64,000 bases of DNA from JACDAE01 sp963717195 (GTDB lineage Bacteria; Chloroflexota; Ktedonobacteria; Ktedonobacterales; Ktedonobacteraceae). The position numbers and the translations under genes are program-made. Positions 44,381-52,433 of the stretch are shown piece after piece; the first letter of the stretch is position 1; each line of letters starts with the position of its first letter. The stretch covers positions 558,001 to 622,000 of the forward strand of contig CAVQVR010000021.1 in NCBI GenBank assembly GCA_963717195.1. The letters are read 5' to 3'. Under the pieces are notes generated by a model. It made no database searches and was not told the origin of the DNA. It saw only the letters and a program-made list of their open reading frames with translations.

Positions 44381-45280
44381 ATGTCTATAGATGAACTCCG
44401 CAATAGTCAACGTGGGGAGAAACGAGATCTCGTCACTTCTGCAAATGCGCACAATGGCGCAATGGGTAGAAGTTATCCAGCATATAGAAGTCAGAGCATT
44501 GCAACTGTTTCCGAACAGCCCGCTGTCAGACCTCCATTATCACCACAAGAACTGAAAGGACTCCATCGTGTACGCGTCAACCGCATCATCATGCGCAAGC
44601 GCCGCCAGGCTCGTGTTTCAAAAGATATGGTTCCACGTATCATAGCTACTACTATCATCGTGTTGGCAATTCTAACATTACTTGTTTCTGGCAGTGCAGG
44701 TGCGGGTTATGCTTATTATCAGAGACAATTACCCCTATTAAATGGCATCGCGCAGCACTCGTTATTTCAAACAACGCGTATTTATGATCGTAACGGCACC
44801 TTACTCTATGAACTCTATGATCACCAGGAAAATAAAGGACGCCGTACCTATATCAACTACAGTGATATCTCACCACTTCTGGTCAACGCCACTGTTGCAG
44901 CTGAGGATCGCACATTCTGGACCAATAATGGTGTTGATTTGAACGGTATCATACGAGCCGCTTTCTCAGATGCCCAGAGCAGCCAGGTAGTGGAGGGTGG
45001 CAGCACTGTTACCCAGCAGTTGATCAAAAAAGAGTTTTTCGACGGAGAACCGCGCACGGTTCAGCTCAAAGCCGAAGAGGCGCTTCTTGCCACGGGCCTG
45101 ACGCAGCAATATCCAAAATGGAAAATTATGGAGATGTACCTGAATACCGTCTACTATGGCGACCTCAACTATAGTGCTGAGTCTGCCGCTGAGGACTTTT
45201 TGGGCTCCAGCCGAAGTGTAATCGTACTACCTGCAAGCCCGCTGTTGGACAGCTCGACCTGGCTCAGGCATCAATGTTAG
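44381..45280 (+). CDS. class A penicillin-binding protein, N-terminal part (frameshifted)
   Basis: 299 codons up to a premature stop. A basic cytoplasmic N-terminus, one membrane helix (IIATTIIVLAILTLLVSGS) and a GT51 transglycosylase domain are present, with ATVAAEDRTFWTNNGVD (catalytic Glu), GGSTVTQQLIKKEF and YLNTVYYGDLNYSAESAAEDF. The true frame then needs one more T in the run at 45198-45202: with an extra T the protein reads FFGLQPKC and continues without a break into the next open frame. This is one gene, 44381-46812. GGAG lies seven bases ahead of the ATG. Confidence 0.85.
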   Translation: MSIDELRNSQRGEKRDLVTSANAHNGAMGRSYPAYRSQSIATVSEQPAVRPPLSPQELKGLHRVRVNRIIMRKRRQARVSKDMVPRIIATTIIVLAILTLLVSGSAGAGYAYYQRQLPLLNGIAQHSLFQTTRIYDRNGTLLYELYDHQENKGRRTYINYSDISPLLVNATVAAEDRTFWTNNGVDLNGIIRAAFSDAQSSQVVEGGSTVTQQLIKKEFFDGEPRTVQLKAEEALLATGLTQQYPKWKIMEMYLNTVYYGDLNYSAESAAEDFLGSSRSVIVLPASPLLDSSTWLRHQC

Positions 45281-46812
45281 CAGGCTTGCCACAAGGACCA
45301 TCGCTGTACAATCCAATCATCAATAAACCTGCTGCACTCGCACGGCAGAAAGTCGTACTTCAGGCTATGCTAGCAATGGATACAATTACCGAGAAGCAGA
45401 TGACACAGGCGGAGCAGGAGATGGCGAAGTATACGTTCACATCTCATTCTGTCAACAATGCAACCCTGGCACCTCATTTTGTGCGCTACGTGATCGACGA
45501 TGTCCTGATCCCATTGATAGGAGCACAAAATCTGGAAGATGGCGGTTACAGTATCTACACAACGCTGGATCTGACTCTGGAAAAAAAGGTCGAGCAGATA
45601 GCTTATAACAAGCTTTATACTCAGCAATACTCTGATTATCTCGGCAATGTCGTATTATCAAGGGACTACAACGTCAACAACGCTGCCGCTGTTGTAATGA
45701 ATCCATACAATGGCGAGATTCTGGCTATGGATGGTAGCGCCAAATATGATATGAATACGCCACAGATAAGGGGAGAAGATAACGTCGCTTTAGAGCAACG
45801 ACAACCGGGATCGTCATTCAAACCAGTCGTGTATTCAACAGATTTCGAGATGGGCTGGTATCCTGCAATGGTCATACCCAACCATGCGACGACCTATCCA
45901 GTCAAAGATCCAACCAGTCCAAGTGGATTCTACCAGCCAGGGAATTACGGTAACACTTTTCTTAACAAACTTCCCAGTACCATTCGCAATACTCTTGCCA
46001 ACTCATTCAACATACCTGCTGTCGATGCCATTATGTATGCAGGTGTTGGAAATGTGCAAAATATGGCCGCCCGCCTCGGACTTAGTGAGGTTGCAAATCT
46101 GAATCCTGTGAACGTAGGACCTTCAATGGCTCTTGGTTCTGCTGGTGTATCGCTTCTTGATATGACGAGTGCCTATTCAACTTTTGCTAATAAAGGTGTG
46201 CATGTGCCACCAACCTCTATTCTAGAGATTACCAACAACGAAGGGCAACCAATCTATAAGTACAATGAAGCGCACCCACAGGGAAAACGTGCACTGGGCG
46301 CCAATGTCTCCTTCTTAATGAGTAGTATACTTTCCGACAATGCAGCACGTTATGAGGAGTTTAGTCCTGGTAATCCGCTTGAACTGGATCGGCCTGCAGC
46401 GGCTAAAACTGGAACAACCAATGACTTCAAAGACAACTGGACGATGGGCTATACACCTTATCTGACAGTTGGAGTATGGGCAGGTAACAGCGACGATACT
46501 GCAATGGCTAATAACATCATCGGTATCACAGGAGCTGCCCCCATCTGGCACGATATCATGGAATATGCATCACAGCGCTACCACTTTCCGCCTGATGATT
46601 TCACGCGACCTGCCGACGTGCATGCTGGCACCGTCTCAGCAATAACCGGGCTCCTTCCGCGTCCCGGAGAACCAACCGTCACCGACTGGTTTATCGATGG
46701 GACGATGCCTACAATGATGAGCAATTATACTGTTCCTACCAACAATCCGCAAAAAAATTGCAAGAGGCGAGGTTGCCAGCAGCAACAACCGCCATTCTTT
46801 ACGGGCGGCTAA
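45274..46812 (+). CDS. class A penicillin-binding protein, C-terminal part (frameshifted)
   Basis: 512 codons in the frame that restores the gene after the indel near 45200. It holds the rest of the GT51 domain (LAQASMLAGLPQGPSLYNP) and a complete transpeptidase: RQPGSSFKPV (active-site Ser of SXXK), SFNIPAVDA (SXN) and AAKTGTTNDFKDNW (KTG). All catalytic motifs are intact, so the frameshift is either recent or a sequence error. The ATG at 45274 is internal to the domain and unlikely to be a real start. It ends in a basic, Cys- and Gln-rich tail. Confidence 0.85.
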   Translation: MLAGLPQGPSLYNPIINKPAALARQKVVLQAMLAMDTITEKQMTQAEQEMAKYTFTSHSVNNATLAPHFVRYVIDDVLIPLIGAQNLEDGGYSIYTTLDLTLEKKVEQIAYNKLYTQQYSDYLGNVVLSRDYNVNNAAAVVMNPYNGEILAMDGSAKYDMNTPQIRGEDNVALEQRQPGSSFKPVVYSTDFEMGWYPAMVIPNHATTYPVKDPTSPSGFYQPGNYGNTFLNKLPSTIRNTLANSFNIPAVDAIMYAGVGNVQNMAARLGLSEVANLNPVNVGPSMALGSAGVSLLDMTSAYSTFANKGVHVPPTSILEITNNEGQPIYKYNEAHPQGKRALGANVSFLMSSILSDNAARYEEFSPGNPLELDRPAAAKTGTTNDFKDNWTMGYTPYLTVGVWAGNSDDTAMANNIIGITGAAPIWHDIMEYASQRYHFPPDDFTRPADVHAGTVSAITGLLPRPGEPTVTDWFIDGTMPTMMSNYTVPTNNPQKNCKRRGCQQQQPPFFTGG

Positions 46813-46842
46813 CCTTCTAACCAATAATTGATAGATCTCTGT

Positions 46843-46871
46843 TCTCCATCCTTCTCAGGGAGGGATGGAGA
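46843..46871 (+). terminator. terminator after the PBP gene
   Basis: TCTCCATCC (46843-46851) pairs with GGATGGAGA (46863-46871) around an 11-base loop, followed by TTTAGCGTTT. It lies 30 bases past the stop codon. Confidence 0.6.
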
Positions 46872-47030
46872 TTTAGCGTTTCTTGCCTATTGTAATTTCT
46901 TCTAAAACATGTATACTGTTCCTATGCATTAACTGCGCCGGGACGTGGAGTACTTTCCATTTTATACGCAAAGTTTCTCCACGCACTGCGTCCGCACCTA
47001 TTAAAAAACACGATGGAGGCTTTCTTCCTC

Positions 47031-47534
47031 ATGACAGATACATCGGAACAGGGCACTACTGGCCCGGAAGCAGCAGGCCTGGAGAGTGGATTTCGTCCTT
47101 TAACACGGAGCGAACGACGCAATATCTGGCTTAAAGAGTACGGCTCACAGGATTTCGCACTACAGGCCTGGACGAGGCTGGTGGAAAAACAAAATCTGGA
47201 GATCGAAGTCATGTTTCAGATGCACGGGTTGCTGGTCTTTGGCACGATGGTCAGCACCGAAGCCTATGCTCAATTCTATATTAATTTACATGAAGAGATG
47301 TACCGGGAGCAAGAGCCAGAAACAGCAGATTTTCTGCAGGAGTACTATACAGCCCTGATACCTGCGCCCGAACAACCGGAAATTGGGCCGGAGGGTCTTC
47401 CCGTCGTCTTTCGCTATGCACACCTGCGCGACGTTACAATGATGAGCGCAGGTCACAAGGTAAAGGTCCCTTACTGGCGCGGCAAAATCAGCGAGATAGA
47501 CGGCTTTGTGATAGGTGCCAGCGCAGGCGAGTAA
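47031..47534 (+). CDS. hypothetical protein, possibly photosystem-reaction-like small domain
   Basis: 167 residues from the ATG at 47031, which follows GGAGG by about 11 bases. The N-terminus is acidic and Gly/Glu rich; then RSERRNIWLKEYGSQDFAL, LVEKQNLEIEVMFQMHGLL and YAQFYINLHEEMYREQEPE suggest a mostly helical fold. No family recognised and no membrane segment. It may belong to the Ktedonobacteria-specific set. Confidence 0.55.
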   Translation: MTDTSEQGTTGPEAAGLESGFRPLTRSERRNIWLKEYGSQDFALQAWTRLVEKQNLEIEVMFQMHGLLVFGTMVSTEAYAQFYINLHEEMYREQEPETADFLQEYYTALIPAPEQPEIGPEGLPVVFRYAHLRDVTMMSAGHKVKVPYWRGKISEIDGFVIGASAGE

Positions 47535-47731
47535 CAGGAGTACCAGGAGCATAGGTCGTGATGACTGGTGCTGGCTTTCGAGCGCACATTTGCCCAATCG
47601 GTTGTTTGGCCGCTCCTGGTGCTGGCTCTGGCCAGAGAAGCTGCTGTTGCTACATGAACCGAGGATAGGTGAGATGCAAGGATGATTGCCACTACCACAG
47701 CAATCAATCCAGGATAGAGAGCCCTTTTCAT
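47471..47731 (-). CDS. possible small secreted peptide
   Basis: 86 codons. The N-terminus looks like a signal peptide (MKRALYPG, hydrophobic IAVVVAIILA, cleavage after ATAA) and AGGAA lies six bases before the ATG. The remainder is Ser/Thr-rich with two Cys. Its last 64 bases overlap the end of the convergent gene, which argues against it. Weak call. Confidence 0.3.
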   Translation of the reverse strand: MKRALYPGLIAVVVAIILASHLSSVHVATAASLARASTRSGQTTDWANVRSKASTSHHDLCSWYSCYSPALAPITKPSISLILPRQ

Positions 47732-47822
47732 TGTATTTCCTGCATAGGCTCACTCGGATTTACGAATATTTCCTCTCTATTGGGAGTATATACGAAAGGG
47801 TGTTGGAAATACAAGGTATATA

Positions 47823-47893
47823 GGCCGCGTTTACGACGCCGGGGGGATGATGCATTGATCTACCACACCCTCCTGGGCGTCGTAAACGCGGCC
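47823..47893. repeat. large hairpin of the GTAGGGG / GTCGTAAACGCGGCC family
   Basis: GGCCGCGTTTACGACGCC (47823-47840) pairs perfectly over 18 bases with 47876-47893 around a 35-base loop. The same GTCGTAAACGCGG core occurs twice in the rplJ-rplL gap. It sits at the 3' end of the UDG gene, nine bases past the stop codon. Confidence 0.7.
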
Positions 47894-47901
47894 CTACTAG
47901 T

Positions 47902-48543
47902 CTAGAACAGCGATAACTGCTGAGGCGGCTCTTCTCTGCTTTTGGGTGGCTCGGCAACCTTTACAGGAGACTCCACAGCCATGCGTTCGGCTTCCGCAAC
48001 GACGAGAGGAATTTTCTTAAAGTCATTGCGAATGACATCTTTGAGACTTGTCTGGTGCAGACCAGCGGCTGGATGATACATGGCGATGCAGATGTATCCA
48101 TCCTTCTTGCGAGCACGACCATGAATAGAGCTGATCTTCTCGCTGCCAAAGAACTTTGCCATGGAGTAACGTCCTAGTGTCACAATAACCTGTGGCCTGA
48201 TGGCCGCAATCTGCCGGTCCAGATAATCATCGCAGGCATCAATTTCTTCAGGAAGAGGATCACGATTATTCGGTGGGCGACACTTCACGACATTCGTAAT
48301 AAATACATTTGCACGTTTCAGATTAATGCTTTCAAGGAGTTCATCTAGAAATTGCCCTGCGGGGCCGACAAATGGCCGTCCCTGCTTATCTTCGTGAAAG
48401 CCTGGTCCCTCACCAATAAATAGTATTTTGGCGTCTATATTCCCTTCACCAGGCACCGCCCTTGTGCGACCTTTACAAAGATTACACTTTGAGCAGGTCG
48501 AGACCTCTACCGCAACCTCCTGCAACGTCTCCTCTGAGGACAT
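47902..48543 (-). CDS. uracil-DNA glycosylase family 4 (Fe-S), with C-terminal clamp motif
   Basis: 213 residues. It excises uracil from DNA. Evidence: CSKCNLC near the N-terminus and later Cys in VVKCRPP plus the C-terminal half (4Fe-4S ligands), GEGPGFHEDKQGRPFVGPAG (motif A) and YHPAAGLHQ (motif B). After a ~20-residue Pro/Glu linker the protein ends QQLSLF, matching the bacterial beta-clamp binding pentapeptide QL(S/D)LF. It follows pnp on the same strand after ~190 bases. Confidence 0.9.
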   Translation of the reverse strand: MSSEETLQEVAVEVSTCSKCNLCKGRTRAVPGEGNIDAKILFIGEGPGFHEDKQGRPFVGPAGQFLDELLESINLKRANVFITNVVKCRPPNNRDPLPEEIDACDDYLDRQIAAIRPQVIVTLGRYSMAKFFGSEKISSIHGRARKKDGYICIAMYHPAAGLHQTSLKDVIRNDFKKIPLVVAEAERMAVESPVKVAEPPKSREEPPQQLSLF

Positions 48544-48689
48544 AACACTTTACCCCTTCTCGTTCATCAATTTTAAAATTTCAGTACCCTCAAGTGGGTC
48601 GAGGAAGAATATGGCCTCCAGCCGCCCCTGATGGGGAAGATATACCCACCAGACCCTAAGAAGTCAAGTGGAAATACATCAAGGAGACA

Positions 48690-48710
48690 GGGCAACCATA
48701 ATGGTTGCCC
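48690..48710. terminator. hairpin after pnp
   Basis: GGGCAACCAT and ATGGTTGCCC (48690-48699 and 48701-48710) are perfectly complementary with a one-base centre. It lies 25 bases beyond the pnp stop codon on the minus strand; only a CTGTCTCCTT tail follows, so termination is plausible, not sure. Confidence 0.5.
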
Positions 48711-48734
48711 GCCTCTTGAGAGTTGTTAGAGAAC

Positions 48735-49583
48735 CTACCAGCGTCGATCGGTGCGCTGTCCAAAGCCACCATCTCTTCGTGGGCCGGTACTTGGACCACG
48801 AGATGGGCCACCAGGGCCAGGAGGTGGGCCACCAGGGCCCATTGGTCGCCGTTGTCCAAATCCGCCGCCGCCACTGCCACTACCACCGCCATAGCTTCCA
48901 CGGTCGCGTCCACCATTGTCGCGGTCACCATAACTGCCACGGTCGCGCCCACCACCGTATCCTCCACGATCGCCGTAGCCACCACGACTGGGACCACTAT
49001 CGCGGTCACGATTTCCATATCCGCCGGGACGACCTCCTGGGCCACCACGGCTGGGACCGCCCCGACCGGGACCACGCTCGCTATCCAGTTCAGCCTGTGA
49101 AGGAAGTTCACCACTTAATGCGGCACGACGGGAGAGATTGACGCGTCCCTGTGGATCAACTTCGACCACCATGACCGTAATTTCATCACCCACGGACACC
49201 ACATCCTCCGGTCGCATCACCTGGTAATCGGCGAGCTGAGAAGTGCGGACGAGCCCTTCTTTACCTGGAAGAATCTCAACAAAGGCACCGAAATCGACGA
49301 GACGACGCACCGTACCAGTATAGATACGGCCAACCTCAACCTCCTCAGTCAGAGCGCGTACCGCATCCATTGCATGCTGCATCGCGTCGCCAGAGGTTGC
49401 CGAAATGTTGACTGAACCGTCGTCCTCGATATCGATCTTTGCGCCGCTCTCTTCCTGGATCTTGCGGATCATCTTCCCGCCTGGTCCAATGACAGCGCCG
49501 ATCTTATCCGGGTTAATCTTAATGGTCTGAATTCGTGGTGCGAAACTCGGATAGTTCCTCACGTGGAGCATCGATTGACTCAA
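48735..49583 (-). CDS. pnp: polynucleotide phosphorylase, C-terminal part: KH, S1, Gly/Arg tail (frameshifted)
   Basis: In the frame after the break, FAPRIQTIKINPDKIGAVIG leads to the KH domain (GPGGKMIRKIQEESG, AKIDIEDDG) and the S1 domain (GRIYTGTVRRLVDFGAFVE, GKEGLVRTSQLA). The last ~110 residues are an Arg/Gly/Asp/Ser/Pro tail with many RGG, GGYG and RDRGSYG units, absent from E. coli PNPase. The overlap with the N-terminal frame (49519-49583) and the junction at CTATCC show one gene broken by a single extra base, giving LSSFAPR when removed. Confidence 0.85.
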   Translation of the reverse strand: MSQSMLHVRNYPSFAPRIQTIKINPDKIGAVIGPGGKMIRKIQEESGAKIDIEDDGSVNISATSGDAMQHAMDAVRALTEEVEVGRIYTGTVRRLVDFGAFVEILPGKEGLVRTSQLADYQVMRPEDVVSVGDEITVMVVEVDPQGRVNLSRRAALSGELPSQAELDSERGPGRGGPSRGGPGGRPGGYGNRDRDSGPSRGGYGDRGGYGGGRDRGSYGDRDNGGRDRGSYGGGSGSGGGGFGQRRPMGPGGPPPGPGGPSRGPSTGPRRDGGFGQRTDRRW

Positions 49584-51198
49584 GCATCTTATCCATGATA
49601 AACATGCGACCTTCGCGTGCCTGCTCTAGAGCCTTCGCCATGATCTCATATGTGATGCCTTTGACCTTGATATCCATCTGTAATGCAGTAACGCCATCGG
49701 CAGTACCGGCAACTTTGAAGTCCATATCGCCAAGCGCGTCTTCAATACCCTGGATATCACTGAGCACGGCCCACTTTCCGCTACGCTCGCCTTCACCTGT
49801 GATCAGACCCATGGCGACGCCTGCAACAGGCGCATGAATAGGCACACCCGCATCCATTAGAGACAGCGTTGTTCCGCAGACCGAACCCATCGAGGACGAG
49901 CCATTCGATGAAAGGACATCGGAGACCGCACGAATCGTGTAGGGGAACTCATCTTGCGCAGGAATAACGGCTGCAATTGCACGTTCAGCCAGAGCACCAT
50001 GACCAATTTCACGACGACCTGGACCACGAAGAGGCTTGCTCTCACCAGTCGAGAAAGGTGGAAAATTGTAATGGTGCATGAAGCGCTTGTTCTCACTGTG
50101 GTTCAGCCCATCCAATATCTGCTCATCGCCGGGAGATCCGAGAGTAATCACGCTCAGTACCTGCGTCTGTCCACGCGTAAAGAGAGCGGAACCGTGAGTA
50201 CGCGGTAGGAGTCCAACTTCGCACGTAATAGGACGGATGGTCTTCAGATCACGTCCATCTGGGCGTATGCTGTTATCAAGAATGTTATTACGCACATACG
50301 ACTTCAGTTCTTTTTCATAGAACGTGATAATATCTTTCAAGCGATCGGGATACTGCGTTCCCAGTTCCGCAATCAACTCGTCCTGTACCAGCGATAGTGC
50401 CGTAGAGCGAGCCGCCTTGTTAGGATTATTCACCGCAGCCTCAAAACGAGGGAGTACGAATGCAGCGACCTTTCCACGCAATTCCTCATCAACCACAGGG
50501 GGAGTAAACGTTCGTTTGGTAACATTGACGACCTGTGCCAGTTTTTCCTGCATTTTGATGATGTCTTGCAGTGCTTCATGACCAAAACGCACAGCCTCTA
50601 ACATCAAATCTTCGGGCAGTTCCTTCGCACCAGCCTCAACCATCATTACAGCATCAGATGTACCGGCAATAGCCAGGTCCAATTTGCTGTTAGGCATCTG
50701 AGACTCAGTCGGATTAATTACCAACTGATCATCAATATACCCGATACGTACCGCACCAACCGGGCCAGCAAATGGAAGATCAGACACGCTGAGAGCCGCC
50801 GAGGCACCAACAATACCCATAATATCGGAATCATTTTCCTGGTCTACAGAAAGGACGGTGATGACGACCTGTACATCATTACGATACCCTTTGGGGAAGA
50901 GGGGACGGAGAGGACGATCAGCAAGACGGCAAGCGAGGATAGCATGTTCGCTCGCGCGACCTTCGCGTTTAATAAAACCACCGGGGATCTTACCAGCGGC
51001 ATACATACGCTCTTCAACATCAACAGTTAAGGGGAAAAAATCAATGCCTTCACGAGGCTCATCGCTGCCAACCACAGTTGCCAGGATAACGGTTTCTCCG
51101 TAGCGCACTAACACTGCGCCACTAGCTTGCTCTGCCACACGACCGGTCTCAATGCTCATAACACGGCCACCAATGACAGCTTCTTGACGGTGAATCAT
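49519..51198 (-). CDS. pnp: polynucleotide phosphorylase, catalytic N-terminal part (frameshifted)
   Basis: 559 codons holding both RNase PH-like domains: VGSDEPREGIDFFPLTVDV, IPGGFIKREGRASEHAIL, RPDGRDLKTIRPITCEVG and SENKRFMHHYNFPPFSTGE (active-site Arg/Gly-rich PH2 region), and LEQAREGRMFIMDKM. It degrades RNA 3'->5' with phosphate and can add tails. The frame ends in a nonsense tail after REELSEF because of the indel near 49553; the gene spans 48735-51198. GGAGGAAAT sits directly before the ATG. Downstream of rpsO, as in most bacteria. Confidence 0.93.
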   Translation of the reverse strand: MIHRQEAVIGGRVMSIETGRVAEQASGAVLVRYGETVILATVVGSDEPREGIDFFPLTVDVEERMYAAGKIPGGFIKREGRASEHAILACRLADRPLRPLFPKGYRNDVQVVITVLSVDQENDSDIMGIVGASAALSVSDLPFAGPVGAVRIGYIDDQLVINPTESQMPNSKLDLAIAGTSDAVMMVEAGAKELPEDLMLEAVRFGHEALQDIIKMQEKLAQVVNVTKRTFTPPVVDEELRGKVAAFVLPRFEAAVNNPNKAARSTALSLVQDELIAELGTQYPDRLKDIITFYEKELKSYVRNNILDNSIRPDGRDLKTIRPITCEVGLLPRTHGSALFTRGQTQVLSVITLGSPGDEQILDGLNHSENKRFMHHYNFPPFSTGESKPLRGPGRREIGHGALAERAIAAVIPAQDEFPYTIRAVSDVLSSNGSSSMGSVCGTTLSLMDAGVPIHAPVAGVAMGLITGEGERSGKWAVLSDIQGIEDALGDMDFKVAGTADGVTALQMDIKVKGITYEIMAKALEQAREGRMFIMDKMLESIDAPREELSEFRTTNSDH

Positions 51199-51465
51199 AT
51201 TTCCTCCGACTATAGCACCCTATACAAATTGGTCCAATCCTCACGTGGAATATTTCACATCCATCTCTTGCAAAAGCCGGGTGCAAATCCTATTAACGTA
51301 CTATACCTACCGCATGGATCCTGCTGCGGTCTGGTCAATCCCGATGTGTCGGTTCCTAATCAATGAGGAGAATCATACCCTTTACTTATCGTCTTCGTTC
51401 CGTTCGTCTCAATCTCTCTTCAACACAAGGCACTCGCTTCAGTATGTGGAGAAAAATGGAGCAGC

Positions 51466-51501
51466 GGTCGGGCAGAACGCACGTGATATTGCCGACCGCA
51501 T
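51466..51501 (-). terminator. hairpin between rpsO and pnp
   Basis: GCGGTCGG (51466-51473) with CCGACCGC (51494-51501). On the minus strand it follows the rpsO stop by 19 bases and a TTTTT run comes seven bases after the stem. It is probably a partial terminator or RNase processing site, as known for rpsO-pnp. The remaining ~260 bases to pnp contain no gene. Confidence 0.55.
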
Positions 51502-51520
51502 CCACAACACCCCCCCGCAA

Positions 51521-51790
51521 TTAGTGGCGCAGACCAAGCTTCGCGATCAATGCTCGATAGCGATCTGGGCTCTTCTTACTCAGGTATGCAAGTAAACGTC
51601 GGCGCTGCCCGACGAGCATGATCAAACCCCGACGAGAATGCAGATCATGCTTATGAATCTTCATGTGCTCAGTCAACTGATTGATGCGTCGGGTCAGAAT
51701 GGAAACCTGTACTTCAGGCGAACCAGTATCAGTTTCATGTACGCGGGCATTTTCAATAATTCCCGCTTTTTCTTCTGTCTTTAAAGCCAC
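51521..51790 (-). CDS. rpsO: 30S ribosomal protein S15
   Basis: 89 residues, exact family length. Blocks VHETDTGSPEVQVSILTRR, INQLTEHMKIHKHDLHSRR and GLIMLVGQRRRLLAYLSKK; binds 16S rRNA. GTG start with a strong AGGAGGTGAT box. First gene before pnp; transcription is likely autoregulated through its leader in other bacteria, not visible here. Confidence 0.97.
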   Translation of the reverse strand: MALKTEEKAGIIENARVHETDTGSPEVQVSILTRRINQLTEHMKIHKHDLHSRRGLIMLVGQRRRLLAYLSKKSPDRYRALIAKLGLRH

Positions 51791-51954
51791 GCTCTTAAAT
51801 CACCTCCTAATGTACAAGGTGGAAAATGAAAACTACACGTCCGCATTATAACATGGATAAGATGGAGACGCAATAAAGGGCGTTCCCATTCCTATCCTGT
51901 TATAATACGGATAACTCTTGTGGAGCCCTCCGTTGAGAACTTGCAAGAGCATTA

Positions 51955-52338
51955 TTATTTAATCTGAACTTTTGCGCCAACCTCAGCCAATTTGGCTGCG
52001 ATCTTCTCAGCTTCGTCCTTCGAGACGGCCTCTTTGACAGCCTTAGGAGCCTCGTCGACAACGGCTTTGGCCTCTTTCAGGCCCAGGCCAGTGAGTTCAC
52101 GCACAACTTTGATGACGTTGATTTTGTTAGGACCAATTTCGGTGAGAATTGCGTCAAACTCGGTCTTCTCTTCGACTGGTGCAGCGACTTCGGTTGGTGC
52201 AACGGAGGTGGTTGGTGCAGCGGCAGAAGCTACAGGTGCTGCGCTTACACCCCACTTCTCCTGCAAAGTCTTGGTTAATGTAACGAGTTCCAGTACGTTC
52301 AATTTTTCGATATCGGCAATAATGGTATCTACGGACAT
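51955..52338 (-). CDS. rplL: 50S ribosomal protein L7/L12
   Basis: 127 residues. The N-terminal dimerisation helices (LNVLELVTLTKTLQEKWG), an Ala/Val/Thr/Pro hinge and the C-terminal domain with EFDAILTEIGPNKINVIKV and GLGLKEAKAVVDEAPK are present. Forms the ribosomal stalk that recruits translation factors such as EF-Tu. GGAG is ten bases before the ATG. It is last in the rplJ-rplL pair, with two copies of a repeat in the gap upstream. Confidence 0.97.
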   Translation of the reverse strand: MSVDTIIADIEKLNVLELVTLTKTLQEKWGVSAAPVASAAAPTTSVAPTEVAAPVEEKTEFDAILTEIGPNKINVIKVVRELTGLGLKEAKAVVDEAPKAVKEAVSKDEAEKIAAKLAEVGAKVQIK

Positions 52339-52351
52339 GATTTCTTTCTCC

Positions 52352-52432
52352 TTTGGTGAGGGACACGGGCGTCGTAAACGCGGTCCCTACGATTTTGGTG
52401 AGGGACACGGGCGTCGTAAACGCGGCCCCTAC
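52352..52432. repeat. tandem 39-bp repeat in the rplJ-rplL gap
   Basis: TTTGGTGAGGGACACGGGCG and the following bases occur at 52352-52390 and again at 52394-52432, one mismatch over 39 bases, period 42. Each copy holds the GTCGTAAACGCGG and CCCTAC elements shared with the dispersed family. The array fills nearly the whole 95-base gap and ends two bases before the rplJ stop, so it is transcribed between two stoichiometrically tuned genes. Confidence 0.8.
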
Positions 52433-52433
52433 A

